64,000 nt of DNA, taken from contig CAWCUK010000004.1 in assembly GCA_963798775.1 (NCBI GenBank), forward strand, positions 248,001 through 312,000, in the 5' to 3' direction. The DNA comes from CAWCUK01 sp963798775. Its GTDB lineage: Bacteria; Bacteroidota; Ignavibacteria; Ignavibacteriales; Ignavibacteriaceae. The translations under genes and the position numbers were made by a program. Below the pieces are notes generated by a model. That model had not been told where the DNA came from. It was given only the letters and a program-made list of their open reading frames with translations, and did not search any database. Below are positions 21,077 through 30,897 of this stretch, in pieces (positions within the stretch are counted from its first letter, which is position 1; each line of letters starts with the position of its first letter).

Positions 21077-22566
21077 ATGAAATCCAAAAAGTTATTAGGA
21101 GCACTTTCATTAATTGTTGTAGGTATTGTCTTCGGGGCTGTATTAGTTTCCGGATTCGGTTTAGTAAGGCCAAGTTTCGCGGATATAAATTTAGGCGCGC
21201 CAAAACCGCCGGTAAATTTAGATGCGGATGCCTCATCATTCAGTAAAGCTTTTATTGAAGTAGCCGAGAAAGTTACACCTACCATCGTTCAAATTAATGT
21301 TGTCTCAGAAAGATCAGAAAACCCGCACAGCGATTTATTCTTACCATTCTTCAAAGATATGCCGCAGGAAGAAAGAGGATCAGGCAGCGGAATTATTATT
21401 TCTGATGACGGTTATATTGTAACAAATAATCACGTTGTGGAGAATGCAACTAGCGTTAAAGGTCGGTTTATACGATAAAAGAATTTTCGATGCAAAGGTT
21501 GTGGGAACGGATCCTTTAACGGATTTTGCGGTAATAAAAATTGATGCAAAAGATCTTCCGGTAGCTTATTTGGGCGATTCGGACGGGTTAAAAGTAGGAC
21601 AATGGGTAATGGCAATCGGTAATCCGCTATCATTATCTTCAACAGTAACTGCGGGAATTGTAAGCGCAATAGGACGCGGACAATTAGGATTAATAAAAAA
21701 TAGTTACGGTGTAGAAAATTTTATTCAAACCGATGCCGCAATAAATCCCGGAAACAGCGGCGGTGCTTTAGTAGATCTTTCAGGCGCCGTAATTGGAGTA
21801 AATTCCGCAATTGCTGCCGGAAGAACAGGAACTTATATAGGTTATGGTTTTGCAATTCCTGTTAATCTTGTTAAATCTGTTGCAAAGGATTTAATAGCGC
21901 ATGGAAAAGTTAGCAGAGGATATATAGGAGTAAATATTGGTGAAGTTGATGCCGCAATGGCAAAATCGCTGGGAATGAATAGACCGCAAGGTGTTATTAT
22001 TCAAGGTATTGTTGACGGCGGAGCAGCTTCAAAAGCCGATATAAAAGAGGGTGATGTAATTATTAAAGTTGACGGAAGAGAAGTAAACCAGCCGAATGAA
22101 TTACAAAGTTATGTTGCCGCTAAATCAGCAGGAACAACTGTTCATCTTACACTCTTTAGGGACGGAAAAGAAATTGAAAGAGATGTAACATTAAAAGCAC
22201 GTGAGACTGAATCTTCAAATGAACCTGTTGTAAACAAAGATGAATCTGAAAATAATAGTAAAAGTAACGCTGAAACAGCAGAACTTTCTGATATTGGATT
22301 GACAGTAAAAAATATGTCTTCCAAAGAAAAAGAAGATTATAAAGTTAAAAACGGTATTATAATTACTGATGTTAAAGCTTTTAGTAACGCCGAAGATCAA
22401 AATTTATTTAAAGGTTTGGTAATTATTGAAGCAAATAAGCAAAAAGTAAATAATGTTAAGCGAATTTCAAAATATTGTAAAAGAGAAAAAAGGTTCCGCA
22501 CTTCTTTTAAAAGTAGAAGATATAAAAGGAAATACTAGATTTTACGGAATTGAAGTTCCGGAATAA
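21077..22566 (+). CDS. HtrA/DegP-like periplasmic serine protease with PDZ domains (two frameshifts)
   Basis: This is an envelope quality-control protease. It has an N-terminal membrane anchor or signal (residues 7-27) and a trypsin-like domain with the triad His in VTNNHVVENA, Asp in DPLTDFAVIKID and Ser in GNSGGALVD. A first PDZ domain follows (GYIGVNIGE to VDGREVNQPNEL) and a second PDZ is at the C-terminus. Breaks at 21461 (extra G) and about 22458 (extra A) are each repaired by removing one base, giving about 496 residues, the usual DegP length, ending in YGIEVPE. CGGAGGA before the ATG is a strong ribosome site. A clear terminator follows. Confidence 0.9.
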
Positions 22567-22598
22567 TTTTATTGAAAAAATAATTTAATTATTTTCAG

Positions 22599-22625
22599 CG
22601 CCCGATTTTTTCGGGCGTTTTTTTT
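22599..22625 (+). terminator. intrinsic terminator after the HtrA/DegP-like gene
   Basis: CGCCCGA (22599-22605) pairs with TCGGGCG (22611-22617) across a five-T loop and is followed by eight T. It ends transcription 30-60 bases after the protease stop, just before the aroC ribosome site. Confidence 0.85.
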
Positions 22626-22656
22626 ATATTTGTTGCTCAATTTCAACGGAGAATTT

Positions 22657-23869
22657 ATGATCAGATTTCTTACAGCCGGAGAATCTCACGGTAAAGCTTT
22701 AACTACTATTATTGAAGGATTTCCTTCTAATTTAAAAATTGAAAACGATTATATAAATTTTCATCTTAAAAGAAGACAAGCCGGATACGGCCGTGGTTTA
22801 AGAATGAAAATTGAATCCGATACAGCCGAAATTTTATCCGGAATAAGATTTACAAAAAACTCTTGGTTCACCAATTTCATTATTGATTAGAAATAGAGAT
22901 TGGGAAAATTGGATTGATAAAATGACTTCGGATAAAAAGAAGGTAGAAGTTGAAAAAATTACTATTCCTCGTCCCGGACACGCGGATTTGGTCGGTATTT
23001 CAAAATATAATTTTAATGATATCCGCAATTCAATAGAAAGATCCAGTGCAAGAGAAACAGCCGCAAGAGTTGCCGCCTGTTCAATCGCCCGAAGATTTTT
23101 AGAAGAATTCGGTATAACAATCGGCAGTTTTGTAGAAAGTATAGGCGGAATTTATCCTAAAGAAAATTTTGCTGAAAAATTATTTCAAAATGAAGTAGAA
23201 GAAGATTTTAATGCGTGGAAATTATCCGAACAAGCCGACAAAAGTGATGTACGAGTATTAGACGAAGAACATGAGAAGAAAATAATAAACAAAATTAAAA
23301 TCGCCAAAAAACGGGGCGATACTTTAGGCGGAACCTTTGTAACTGTAGCAACGGGTGTTCCTTTAGGTTTAGGAAGTTTTGTTCATTACGATACAAAATT
23401 AGATGCGGAAATTGCTCATTCTATAATGTCTATAAATGCCGTTAAAGCGGTTTCAATAGGCACCGGTTTTGAGTCAGCGGAAATATTCGGTTCTGAATCT
23501 CATGATGAAATAATAAAAGGTGAAAAATTTATTACGAGAAAAACAAATCGTGCCGGCGGAATTGAAGGAGGTATTTCAACAGGATTACCGATAATTGTCC
23601 GCGGAGCAATGAAACCGATCGCTACTTTAATGAGCCCGATTGAAAGTGTGGATTTACAATCAATGAAGTCAATTATTTCCAGAAGGGAAAGAAGCGATTT
23701 TGTTGCCGTTCCGGCATGCGCTGTTATTGCGGAATCTATGCTGGCGTGGAGCTTAGCCAAATATTTTCTATTAAAATTCGGCGGTAATTCTATTGAGGAA
23801 ACTAAGGATAATTTTAAAGCTTTTGTTTCAAAAATGAACAGCCGTATAAAAAAGAATTTTAAGAAGTAA
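22657..23869 (+). CDS. aroC: chorismate synthase (one frameshift)
   Basis: Chorismate synthase makes chorismate from EPSP (FMN-dependent), the last step of the shikimate pathway. The ATG at 22657 has GGAG six bases upstream and reads MIRFLTAGESHGKAL, the conserved signature. RRQAGYGRGLRMKIE follows. The frame breaks in an A6 run (22854-22859); removing one A gives TKTLGSPISLLIRNRDW, matching the family core. Further signatures are RPGHADLVG, the SSARETAARVAACSIAR region, GGIEGGISTGLPI and RSDFVAVPACAVIAESM. Restored length is about 403 residues. It provides the chorismate used by the PabB-PabC fusion encoded at 45905. Confidence 0.93.
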
Positions 23870-23942
23870 AACTATTGACCCGTATCATTATCTTTTTTTA
23901 TAAAATTAGTAATTTCTACTGAAGATAAAATTATTGATAACA

Positions 23943-24605
23943 ATGCTTGTAATTAAAAAATTTATATTTAATCCTTTTTCTGAAAACACATACTTAATCT
24001 GGGATGAAGAAACATACGATGCCATAGTTATCGATCCAGGTTGTATTGATCCTTTTGAAGAAAATCTTTTTTCCGATTATATAAGAGATACGGAATTAGA
24101 TATTAAATTTATGATAAATACGCATTGTCATATCGATCATATAATGGGAACCAAATTTATTAAAGAAAAATATAATCCTGTTTATCTTGTACCTGAAGAA
24201 GACCTTCCTTTGTTGCAGAATGCGGCTAAACAAGGCGCCGCTTTCGGCATTGAAGTAAATAACCCGCCTCATCCTGATAAATTTATAAATGAAGATTTAA
24301 AATTAAAATTAGGAAATTCCGAATTTCAATTTCTATTTACACCGGGACATTCGCCCGGTGAATATTGTATTTATTTCAAAGAAGAAAAATTTTGCCTTAC
24401 CGGTGATGTTCTTTTTCAAGCAGGAGTGGGGAGGACAGATTTATGGGGAGCCGATTACGAAACATTAATGAAATCAATTACAAATAAACTTTTAACTTTG
24501 GATGATGAAGTTGTAATTTATCCGGGGCACGGTGAAAAAAGTTCAATAGGCGTTGAGAAAAAAGAAAATCCTTTTATACTGGAGTATGAAAGGAAACGAG
24601 AATAA
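23943..24605 (+). CDS. metallo-beta-lactamase fold hydrolase (glyoxalase II-like)
   Basis: This protein of about 220 residues has the zinc-binding THCHIDHIMG motif (HxHxDH), GHSPGEY, TGDVLFQAGVGRTDLWG with the bridging Asp, and YPGHGEKSSIG with the last His. This pattern is that of small hydroxyacylglutathione-hydrolase-like enzymes found widely in bacteria that may act on thioesters. I chose the ATG at 23943, although a TTG nine bases upstream is in frame. It is a single gene after aroC with no clear operon partner. Confidence 0.88.
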   Translation: MLVIKKFIFNPFSENTYLIWDEETYDAIVIDPGCIDPFEENLFSDYIRDTELDIKFMINTHCHIDHIMGTKFIKEKYNPVYLVPEEDLPLLQNAAKQGAAFGIEVNNPPHPDKFINEDLKLKLGNSEFQFLFTPGHSPGEYCIYFKEEKFCLTGDVLFQAGVGRTDLWGADYETLMKSITNKLLTLDDEVVIYPGHGEKSSIGVEKKENPFILEYERKRE

Positions 24606-24742
24606 ATTTTAAGAGAAAAATTTATGAAAAACTTTATCTTTCAAATAATCTTTATTGATATAGTTTAATGCTTTCAATATATTCCTTTCGAAATTTAAAT
24701 AAATCTTTCAATGTTAATTATGAAATCTACTAATCACATTTT

Positions 24743-25504
24743 ATGATATTCGCTAAATCAATGAGTAAAAGTTTTTACTACTATTTAGCTTTATATTTTA
24801 TCCTCTGGATTATTCTCTTCGAATTTATTCTACCGGTAAATAATTTCCTCCCTAAGCCTTCAATTGTTCTATTGTCTATTCCGGCTTTATTTAGTGATTA
24901 CCATTTATTAACAAACTTCTTTTACACTATTTCAGTTTTATATCCTTCACTTGTTGTTGCTTATTTTGTTGTTTGGATTTTTAGAGGATTTATTTTAAAG
25001 ACAAATAATATCTTCTACAATTTTATTATTTCTCTGGAATGGTTTTCTGAATATCTTCCGGGAATTATATTGGGGCTTTTTCTAATTTTTTGGTTTCCCC
25101 ATTCTGATTATATAGAATATCTTTTCGCTTTCGTCGCTTCCTTTTTCTCATTTGTAATTAAAGTTCAGAATGATAAGAAAAAAGTGAAAACCGAATTCGT
25201 TGATTCACTTGAATCATTGGGCGCGGGGAATTCATTTATTTACAAAAAAGTTAGCTGGAAATCTGTTCAACCTTCATTATTTAATAAGATTATCAAATTT
25301 CATTTTTACCTATGGACTCTGCTTTTGATTTTCGAATTTATTATGGGCGGCTACGGTTTGGGAAGTATTTATAGAACCGCTTTAGAATATCAAGATTTAT
25401 CTGCTTTGTTTACAGTTTCAATTATTGTGGGCGTTACAATTTATTCCGGTAATTTATTACTCAAATATTTTAAAAATAAATTCTACTTTTGGAGTTCTCT
25501 TTGA
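24743..25504 (+). CDS. NitT/TauT-type ABC transporter permease-like protein
   Basis: This 253-residue membrane protein has about six hydrophobic segments. It starts like TauC/SsuC permeases, with a first TM helix and then NNFLPKPSIVLLSIPALF, the usual LPSPSxV...L block. The cytoplasmic EAA-like loop is present but altered (DSLESLGAGNSFIYKKVSW), and the segment EFIMGGYGLGSIY matches the family's GLG motif. It overlaps the ATPase gene at 25501 by four bases. No substrate-binding protein gene is nearby. Substrate unknown. Confidence 0.7.
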   Translation: MIFAKSMSKSFYYYLALYFILWIILFEFILPVNNFLPKPSIVLLSIPALFSDYHLLTNFFYTISVLYPSLVVAYFVVWIFRGFILKTNNIFYNFIISLEWFSEYLPGIILGLFLIFWFPHSDYIEYLFAFVASFFSFVIKVQNDKKKVKTEFVDSLESLGAGNSFIYKKVSWKSVQPSLFNKIIKFHFYLWTLLLIFEFIMGGYGLGSIYRTALEYQDLSALFTVSIIVGVTIYSGNLLLKYFKNKFYFWSSL

Positions 25505-26253
25505 GTAAAATTTTAAAAACAGAAAATGTTAATAAATTTTTTTACGGTAGTTCGGGAGCAAAATTACTTGTACTTGAAAATATTAATTTAAATTTTCCAA
25601 AATTAGAAGAAGGAAGTATCTCTTCCATTTTGGCGCCTTTTCATGCGGGTAAAACAACTCTTCTTAAAATGCTTTGCGGATTAGAACCTAGTAGCGAAGG
25701 ACAAATTTTACTTGATGATATTGAAATAAATTCACTTAAAGCGAAAATAGTTTTTATACCGGAAAATTCATCTTCTCTGCCTTGGCTGAATGTGAGTGAT
25801 AATATAAAAATAGGCTGCGATTTAAATAAAAATTGTTCTTTTGAATTAAAGAAATTGATTGAAATTGTCGGCCTTGGAGGTTATGAAACTTATTTTCCGC
25901 AAGAAGAAAATTCCGGGTTCCGCTTCAGGATTGCTTTAGCAAGAGCAATAGCTGTTGAACCGGAATTTATTTTACTGGATGATCCTTTTAGACACATCGA
26001 TTCGCCAACAAAAAAAGAACTTTATTCACTGCTCATAAAAATTAAATCCGATCTGAAAATAAATTTTATTTTAGCTGCCACAAATGTAAATGAATCGCTA
26101 ATTTTATCTTCAAAAATTTATTTGATGAAAAAGGAACCCGGACGAATTGTTAAAAGTTTTGATATAAACGTTTCTAATAGAAAAGAAGATTTACAAAGAA
26201 TAAGAAAAGAAATTTCGGAAGAATTTAACGAAGAAATACTGCAAGTACTGTAA
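25501..26253 (+). CDS. degenerate NitT/TauT-type ABC ATPase
   Basis: A TTG at 25501, six bases after GGAG, overlaps the permease stop. The protein of about 250 residues keeps the ABC fold order, but key positions have changed. Walker A reads APFHAGKTT, with Ala for the first Gly. The Q-loop region reads VFIPENSSSLPWL without the usual Gln. The signature LSGGM is replaced by ENSGFRFRIALARA. Walker B reads FILLDDPFRHID, with Asp where the catalytic Glu should be. The switch His is Asn (AATNVNES). The Walker A Lys-Thr remains, so nucleotide binding is plausible but hydrolysis may be slow or lost. Its partner is the preceding permease. No sequence error is needed to explain it. Confidence 0.72.
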   Translation: MSKILKTENVNKFFYGSSGAKLLVLENINLNFPKLEEGSISSILAPFHAGKTTLLKMLCGLEPSSEGQILLDDIEINSLKAKIVFIPENSSSLPWLNVSDNIKIGCDLNKNCSFELKKLIEIVGLGGYETYFPQEENSGFRFRIALARAIAVEPEFILLDDPFRHIDSPTKKELYSLLIKIKSDLKINFILAATNVNESLILSSKIYLMKKEPGRIVKSFDINVSNRKEDLQRIRKEISEEFNEEILQVL

Positions 26254-26300
26254 AACTTTCTGGTCGGTTAAAATATTTCTAACAATAAAATTTTATCAAA

Positions 26301-27845
26301 ATGCATAATAAAGTAGAAGAACTTTTACGTAAAAAAGAAGAAGCAAAACTTGGCGGCGGTATAGAGAGAATCCAAAACCAGCATGAGAAAGGAAAATTAA
26401 CCGCCCGTGAAAGAATAGAACTTCTTGTTGATGAAGGAAGTTTTGAAGAACTTGATATGTTTGTTAAACATAGAGCAAAAGATTTCGGCCTGGAAAGCCA
26501 AAATTATCCCGGGGACGGTGTTGTTACAGGTTTTGCGAAAATTGACGGCAGGCCGGTCGCTGTTTACAGTCAAGATTTTACCGTTTTCGGCGGATCACTT
26601 TCGGAAGCCCATGCGGAAAAAATTGTAAAAGTAATGAAAATGGCGATGAAAATCGGAGTTCCCATAATCGGGCTAAATGATTCCGGCGGTGCCAGAATTC
26701 AAGAAGGAGTTGTTAGTTTAGGAGGATATGCCGATATATTTTTATTGAATACACTTGCTTCAGGCGTTGTTCCTCAAATTTCTGTTGTATTAGGCCCATG
26801 CGCCGGCGGAGCGGTTTATTCTCCCGCTATAACTGATTTTATCTTTATGGTTAAGAATACGAGCTACATGTTTGTAACCGGCCCAAATGTTGTTAAAACT
26901 GTTACTCATGAAGATGTAAGTTTTGAGGATTTAGGCGGAGCGGAAACCCATGCATCAAAAAGCGGTGTAGCTCATTTTGCTTTTAATAATGAAATTGAAA
27001 CTTTATTAAATGTAAGACGACTAATAGATTTTCTTCCGCTTAATTATATGGATCGTGCTGGTGATAAAGATTTTGATTTCGATTTACTTGTTCCCGATGA
27101 AAAGCTGAACGGAATTGTTCCGGATAATCCGAATAAACCTTATGATATGAAAATAATTATAAATCGTTTGGTTGATAATGAATATTTTTTTGAAGTACAC
27201 GCAAATTATGCGGAAAATATTATTGTAGGTTTTGCCAGAATAGGCGGAATGTCGGTTGGAATAATAGCAAATCAGCCCCAAGTTTTAGCCGGAGTTTTAG
27301 ATATAAATGCTTCGGTAAAAGGTGCTAGATTTGTTCGTTTTTGCGATTCATTTAATATACCTTTGCTTGTTTTGGAAGATGTTCCTGGCTTTTTGCCGGG
27401 AACAGAGCAAGAATGGAATGGTATTATTAGACAAGGAGCTAAATTGCTTTATGCCTTCTGTGAAGCCACAGTTCCAAAAGTTACTGTAATTACAAGAAAA
27501 GCATACGGCGGTGCCTACGATGTAATGAATTCCAAACATATTCGCGGAGATTTTAATTTTGCGTGGCCAACCGCTGAAATTGCCGTGATGGGACCTAAAG
27601 GCGCTGTCGAAATAATTTTCAAAAAAGAAATTGGAAAAGCAGATGATAAAGAGGCTGAATTAGAGAATAAGTTGAAGGAGTATAAGGATAAATTTGCTAA
27701 TCCATATATTGCCGCCGAAAGAGGTTATATTGATGATGTAATTCCACCCGAAGAAACAAAAATTAAATTAGTTACAGCTTTTAAATTATTAAAAACTAAA
27801 GTAGATACAAATCCAAAGAAAAAACATGGAAATATTCCGCTTTAG
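26301..27845 (+). CDS. acyl-CoA carboxylase carboxyltransferase beta subunit (propionyl-/methylmalonyl-CoA type)
   Basis: This 514-residue subunit has the PccB/MmdA fold. The N-terminal ACCase half contains EKGKLTARERIELLVDEGSFEELD, GLNDSGGARIQEGV and GPCAGGAVYSPAITDF (acyl-CoA oxyanion hole). The C-terminal half contains DVPGFLPGTEQEWNGIIRQGAKLLYA and RKAYGGAYDVMNSKH (biotin site). It transfers CO2 from carboxybiotin to an acyl-CoA, or the reverse in decarboxylase systems. The biotin carboxylase and carrier are not in the window, so propionyl-CoA carboxylase versus methylmalonyl-CoA decarboxylase cannot be settled. It starts 48 bases after the degenerate ABC gene. Confidence 0.92.
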   Translation: MHNKVEELLRKKEEAKLGGGIERIQNQHEKGKLTARERIELLVDEGSFEELDMFVKHRAKDFGLESQNYPGDGVVTGFAKIDGRPVAVYSQDFTVFGGSLSEAHAEKIVKVMKMAMKIGVPIIGLNDSGGARIQEGVVSLGGYADIFLLNTLASGVVPQISVVLGPCAGGAVYSPAITDFIFMVKNTSYMFVTGPNVVKTVTHEDVSFEDLGGAETHASKSGVAHFAFNNEIETLLNVRRLIDFLPLNYMDRAGDKDFDFDLLVPDEKLNGIVPDNPNKPYDMKIIINRLVDNEYFFEVHANYAENIIVGFARIGGMSVGIIANQPQVLAGVLDINASVKGARFVRFCDSFNIPLLVLEDVPGFLPGTEQEWNGIIRQGAKLLYAFCEATVPKVTVITRKAYGGAYDVMNSKHIRGDFNFAWPTAEIAVMGPKGAVEIIFKKEIGKADDKEAELENKLKEYKDKFANPYIAAERGYIDDVIPPEETKIKLVTAFKLLKTKVDTNPKKKHGNIPL

Positions 27846-27870
27846 TAAAAAAAAGATGAAAAAAACGAAA

Positions 27871-27888
27871 TTATCAGGGAATCCCTGA
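27871..27888. repeat. perfect inverted repeat after the carboxyltransferase gene
   Basis: ATCAGGG AAT CCCTGAT forms a seven-base stem with a three-base loop, followed by GGTTTATAATTTTTTT. It could be a weak terminator, since a T run follows a few bases later, or an operator. Confidence 0.4.
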
Positions 27889-27997
27889 TGGTTTATAATT
27901 TTTTTAATTAATATTTTGAACAATAAAAATAAAGAGAAAATTTAAAAATTTAATTCTTTTTATTATAATAAGTTAACAAAATCAGTTAAATATTTAC

Positions 27998-28026
27998 TTG
28001 ATAAAACGATAATCAAAGGTTATATT
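27998..28026 (+). promoter_or_regulatory. candidate sigma-70-type promoter for the LysM transglycosylase gene
   Basis: TTGATA (27998-28003) and TATATT (28021-28026) are separated by exactly 17 bases and lie about 28 bases upstream of the start codon at 28054. The fit to the -35/-10 consensus is good, but AT-rich DNA produces such matches by chance. Confidence 0.45.
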
Positions 28027-28053
28027 CACGTGAAAATAAATAATGGAGACTAC

Positions 28054-30705
28054 ATGGGCAAAAGATTTCTACCATTTATTGCTATCTCTTTATTTGCTTT
28101 AATATTTTATTCCTGTGGAGCAAATAAAGAAATCGCAAAAGATGAAAGTATCAAGAGCACACAAAAATATATTCAAAAAAATGGAATAGTTTCGGAAATG
28201 TTAGAACAGGCAAGACAATATTATGTTGCCGCGCTTGCCAAACAAGAATTAAACAGCACAACCGAAACTGTAAATAATTATGAATCTGCTCTTAGAATCG
28301 TAAATAATTTAAGTTATTATCCCGGAATTGAAGAGAATGAAGCTTACCTTGAATTAGAAAAATCTATAATTGATGATTATAAAAAATATGTTGATGGTTT
28401 GCCTGAGCTTCCTGTAGATGTATCTTTTGCCGCGTTTGAAGAATGGATTGGTAAAACCATGCCCGAAATTCAAATGGAAGTTGCAGATTCTGAAGAGGAT
28501 TCCAAACCGATTGTAATTCCGGCCGATATTCCTTTAGAAGTAAATTCTACAGTTGAACAATGGGTTGAGTATTTTACCGGAAAAGGCCGCAAACACATGC
28601 GGTTGTGGCTGGAAAGATCCGGAAGATATTTTCCCATGGTTACTACTATTTTACAGCAAGAACATGTTCCGCAGCAGCTAGCTTATTTAAGTATGGTAGA
28701 GAGCGGGTTAAATCCAACCGCAAGATCATGGGCAAGCGCAGTAGGAATGTGGCAGTTTATTAAGTCAACCGGAAGATTGTATGGACTGGAATCCAATTTT
28801 TATTTGGATGAAAGAAGAGACCCTGAAAAGGCTACCAGAGCCGCGGCAAGACATTTAAGAGATTTATACGGATCTTTGGGCGATTGGTATTTGGCCCTTG
28901 CCGCTTATAATGCGGGAGAAGGCAGAATTAAAAGAGCTGTTAGAAGATCAAATTCCCACGATTTCTGGAAGGCAAGTAAATATCTGCCCAGAGAAACAAG
29001 AAGTTATGTTCCTCAGTTTATAGCTATTTGTATGATCGGAATGAACCCTGAAAAATACGGATTTACCGATATAAATTATGACAAACCCGTTGAATATGAA
29101 ACTTATACAGTTAAAGACGCGATCGATTTAAATTTTCTCGCGCAGTGTGCGGGAACCAATCTTGACGCTATTCAGGAATTAAATCCGGAATTAACTCAAT
29201 CCAGTACTCCAAACGGATTGCCGAGCGGATATCAATTAAAAATACCAAAAGGTTCTCTTGCAACATTTGCCGTTAATGTTCAAAACATTCCCGAATCGGC
29301 AAAAAGAAATTATTTAGTTCATACAGTAAGAAGAGGTGAATCTCTTTCTCGTATTGCGGCGCGCTACGGAGTTTCTACTCATGATTTGGCCGACGCGAAT
29401 AATATTTCCATCAGAAGCAGATTATATGTTGGTGTAAGATTAAGAATCCCTGTTTTAGATGCGCCGGAAACAGATTATACCTTTAATACAAACACTGTGG
29501 CCGCGCAAGATGCTGCAACAAACGATTCCGATGCTGATGTGGGAAGTAATGATTATGTTTCTCCTTACTTAGCTCTTAATCACGATCAGTCTTCTGAAAA
29601 TAATGATCAAGCCGATGTTGTAGATTCTGACGCTGCAGTAAATACGGAAAGTATTGCTACGAATGATGTGCCCGATACTAATCCGAGTGACAATGCAGAA
29701 AAAGTTTCGGCAACTGTAGTGCCTGCCGGAAAAGTGGCGGTAACTTACACTGTAAAGAAAAATGATAGTTTGTTAGGAATATCTGATCTTTTTAATACAA
29801 GAGTAAGTGATATAAGAAACTGGAATGATATTTCCTATACTAAAACAATAAGCATCGGCCAATCGCTAACTATTTATGTTCCGGAAGAACAAAAAGAATT
29901 TTATGCAAGTTTGGATAATCAGACTTCCATTGAGAAAACCATAATAAAAAACAATGTTAACAATACAACCGGAAATTGGGTTTACCATAAAATTAGAAGA
30001 GGTGAAAATCTTAATTCAATAGCGGCGCGTTACGGTGTTAGTATGAATTCACTAAAAGAATGGAATAATATTTCCGGAAATAGAATTTATGCCGGCAAAA
30101 AATTAAAAATCTACACCGAACATAACACATCATCTTATGCTGCCAGCGAAAATATTGCTAACGGTAAAGTCAGCATGTTCAGATACAGAATCCGCAGAGG
30201 CGATACAATGGGCGAGTTTGCGGAAAAATTCGGAGTTTCAATTTCTAAAATCAGAAACTGGAACGGAATAAGCGGCAATAGGTTAATAGCCGGGAAAACG
30301 ATAAAAATATACAGTGACGATAATGCTGCCGCATTAGGGGATAATACTCCTAAAACTTCCGCAAATGTTAATTATTATAAAATTAAACCGGGAGATTCAA
30401 TCGGTGAGATTGCTGAACTTTATAAAGTATCAACGTCATCAATACGTAGATGGAATGGTTTAAGAAGCAATAAAATTATTGCCGGTAAATCATTAAAAAT
30501 TTATTCAGACGCTGATGTGAATGATATACCTGAACCCGCACCTTCCAAAAGTTCGGTAAAAAATGAAAAAATTCATCGGGTTACACGCGGTGAATCTTTA
30601 TATACAATATCAAGATCTTATAATATGAGCGTTAAAAGATTAAAATCAATAAACAACTTAACAAGTAATAAAATAAAACCTGGTGATAAGTTGAAGGTTG
30701 AATAA
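28054..30705 (+). CDS. MltD-like lytic transglycosylase lipoprotein with six or seven LysM repeats
   Basis: GGAG supports the ATG at 28054. A lipoprotein signal ends at YSCGANKE. The catalytic SLT domain lies at about residues 200-310, with the Glu in YLSMVESGLNPTARS, then SAVGMWQFIKSTG and LALAAYNAGEGRIKRA. It cleaves peptidoglycan glycan strands. Downstream are LysM repeats: a weak one (YTVKDAIDLNFLAQCAG), then at least six clearer ones (for example VRRGESLSRIAARYGVS, IRRGENLNSIAARYGVS, IKPGDSIGEIAELYKVS, VTRGESLYTISRSYNMS). A low-complexity acidic linker lies at about residues 490-560. The whole is about 883 residues, longer than E. coli MltD, which has two LysM. Confidence 0.92.
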   Translation: MGKRFLPFIAISLFALIFYSCGANKEIAKDESIKSTQKYIQKNGIVSEMLEQARQYYVAALAKQELNSTTETVNNYESALRIVNNLSYYPGIEENEAYLELEKSIIDDYKKYVDGLPELPVDVSFAAFEEWIGKTMPEIQMEVADSEEDSKPIVIPADIPLEVNSTVEQWVEYFTGKGRKHMRLWLERSGRYFPMVTTILQQEHVPQQLAYLSMVESGLNPTARSWASAVGMWQFIKSTGRLYGLESNFYLDERRDPEKATRAAARHLRDLYGSLGDWYLALAAYNAGEGRIKRAVRRSNSHDFWKASKYLPRETRSYVPQFIAICMIGMNPEKYGFTDINYDKPVEYETYTVKDAIDLNFLAQCAGTNLDAIQELNPELTQSSTPNGLPSGYQLKIPKGSLATFAVNVQNIPESAKRNYLVHTVRRGESLSRIAARYGVSTHDLADANNISIRSRLYVGVRLRIPVLDAPETDYTFNTNTVAAQDAATNDSDADVGSNDYVSPYLALNHDQSSENNDQADVVDSDAAVNTESIATNDVPDTNPSDNAEKVSATVVPAGKVAVTYTVKKNDSLLGISDLFNTRVSDIRNWNDISYTKTISIGQSLTIYVPEEQKEFYASLDNQTSIEKTIIKNNVNNTTGNWVYHKIRRGENLNSIAARYGVSMNSLKEWNNISGNRIYAGKKLKIYTEHNTSSYAASENIANGKVSMFRYRIRRGDTMGEFAEKFGVSISKIRNWNGISGNRLIAGKTIKIYSDDNAAALGDNTPKTSANVNYYKIKPGDSIGEIAELYKVSTSSIRRWNGLRSNKIIAGKSLKIYSDADVNDIPEPAPSKSSVKNEKIHRVTRGESLYTISRSYNMSVKRLKSINNLTSNKIKPGDKLKVE

Positions 30706-30792
30706 TGTTCTATAATAATTTGATTTTATAAAAAATATTATACATTTGAGGTTGTAAAAAAAATTGTTCTAAATAAATAATGTAATTTTAAT

Positions 30793-30876
30793 GCCGTTAG
30801 GGGTGTTACGATTTTCGGATAGCTGAGATCATACCCTTAAACCTGATCTGGATAATACCAGCGTAGGGAAACGGGC
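30793..30876 (+). ncRNA. TPP riboswitch aptamer (THI element)
   Basis: The conserved TPP aptamer blocks are present in order: GGGGTG (30800-30805), CTGAGA (30823-30828), ACCCTTAAACCTGATCTGG (from 30833), then TAATACCAGCGTAGGGAA (to 30870). P1 is formed by CCGTT (30794-30798) with AACGG (30870-30874). It senses thiamine pyrophosphate and controls the TonB receptor and the thiamine pyrophosphokinase gene that follow. Confidence 0.95.
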
Positions 30877-30897
30877 TTGCAGAATAACTTTTGTATT

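Noticed and set aside
21435..22538. A second, separate protease gene starting inside the HtrA gene
   Set aside because: Its first residues are out-of-frame reading of the trypsin domain. Joining at 21461 gives one normal protease with His, Asp and Ser in order.
22601..22625. GC-rich hairpin before aroC as an aromatic amino acid riboswitch or attenuator
   Set aside because: A simple terminator (CGCCCGA / TCGGGCG plus eight T) right after the protease gene explains it; no leader peptide or aptamer is seen.
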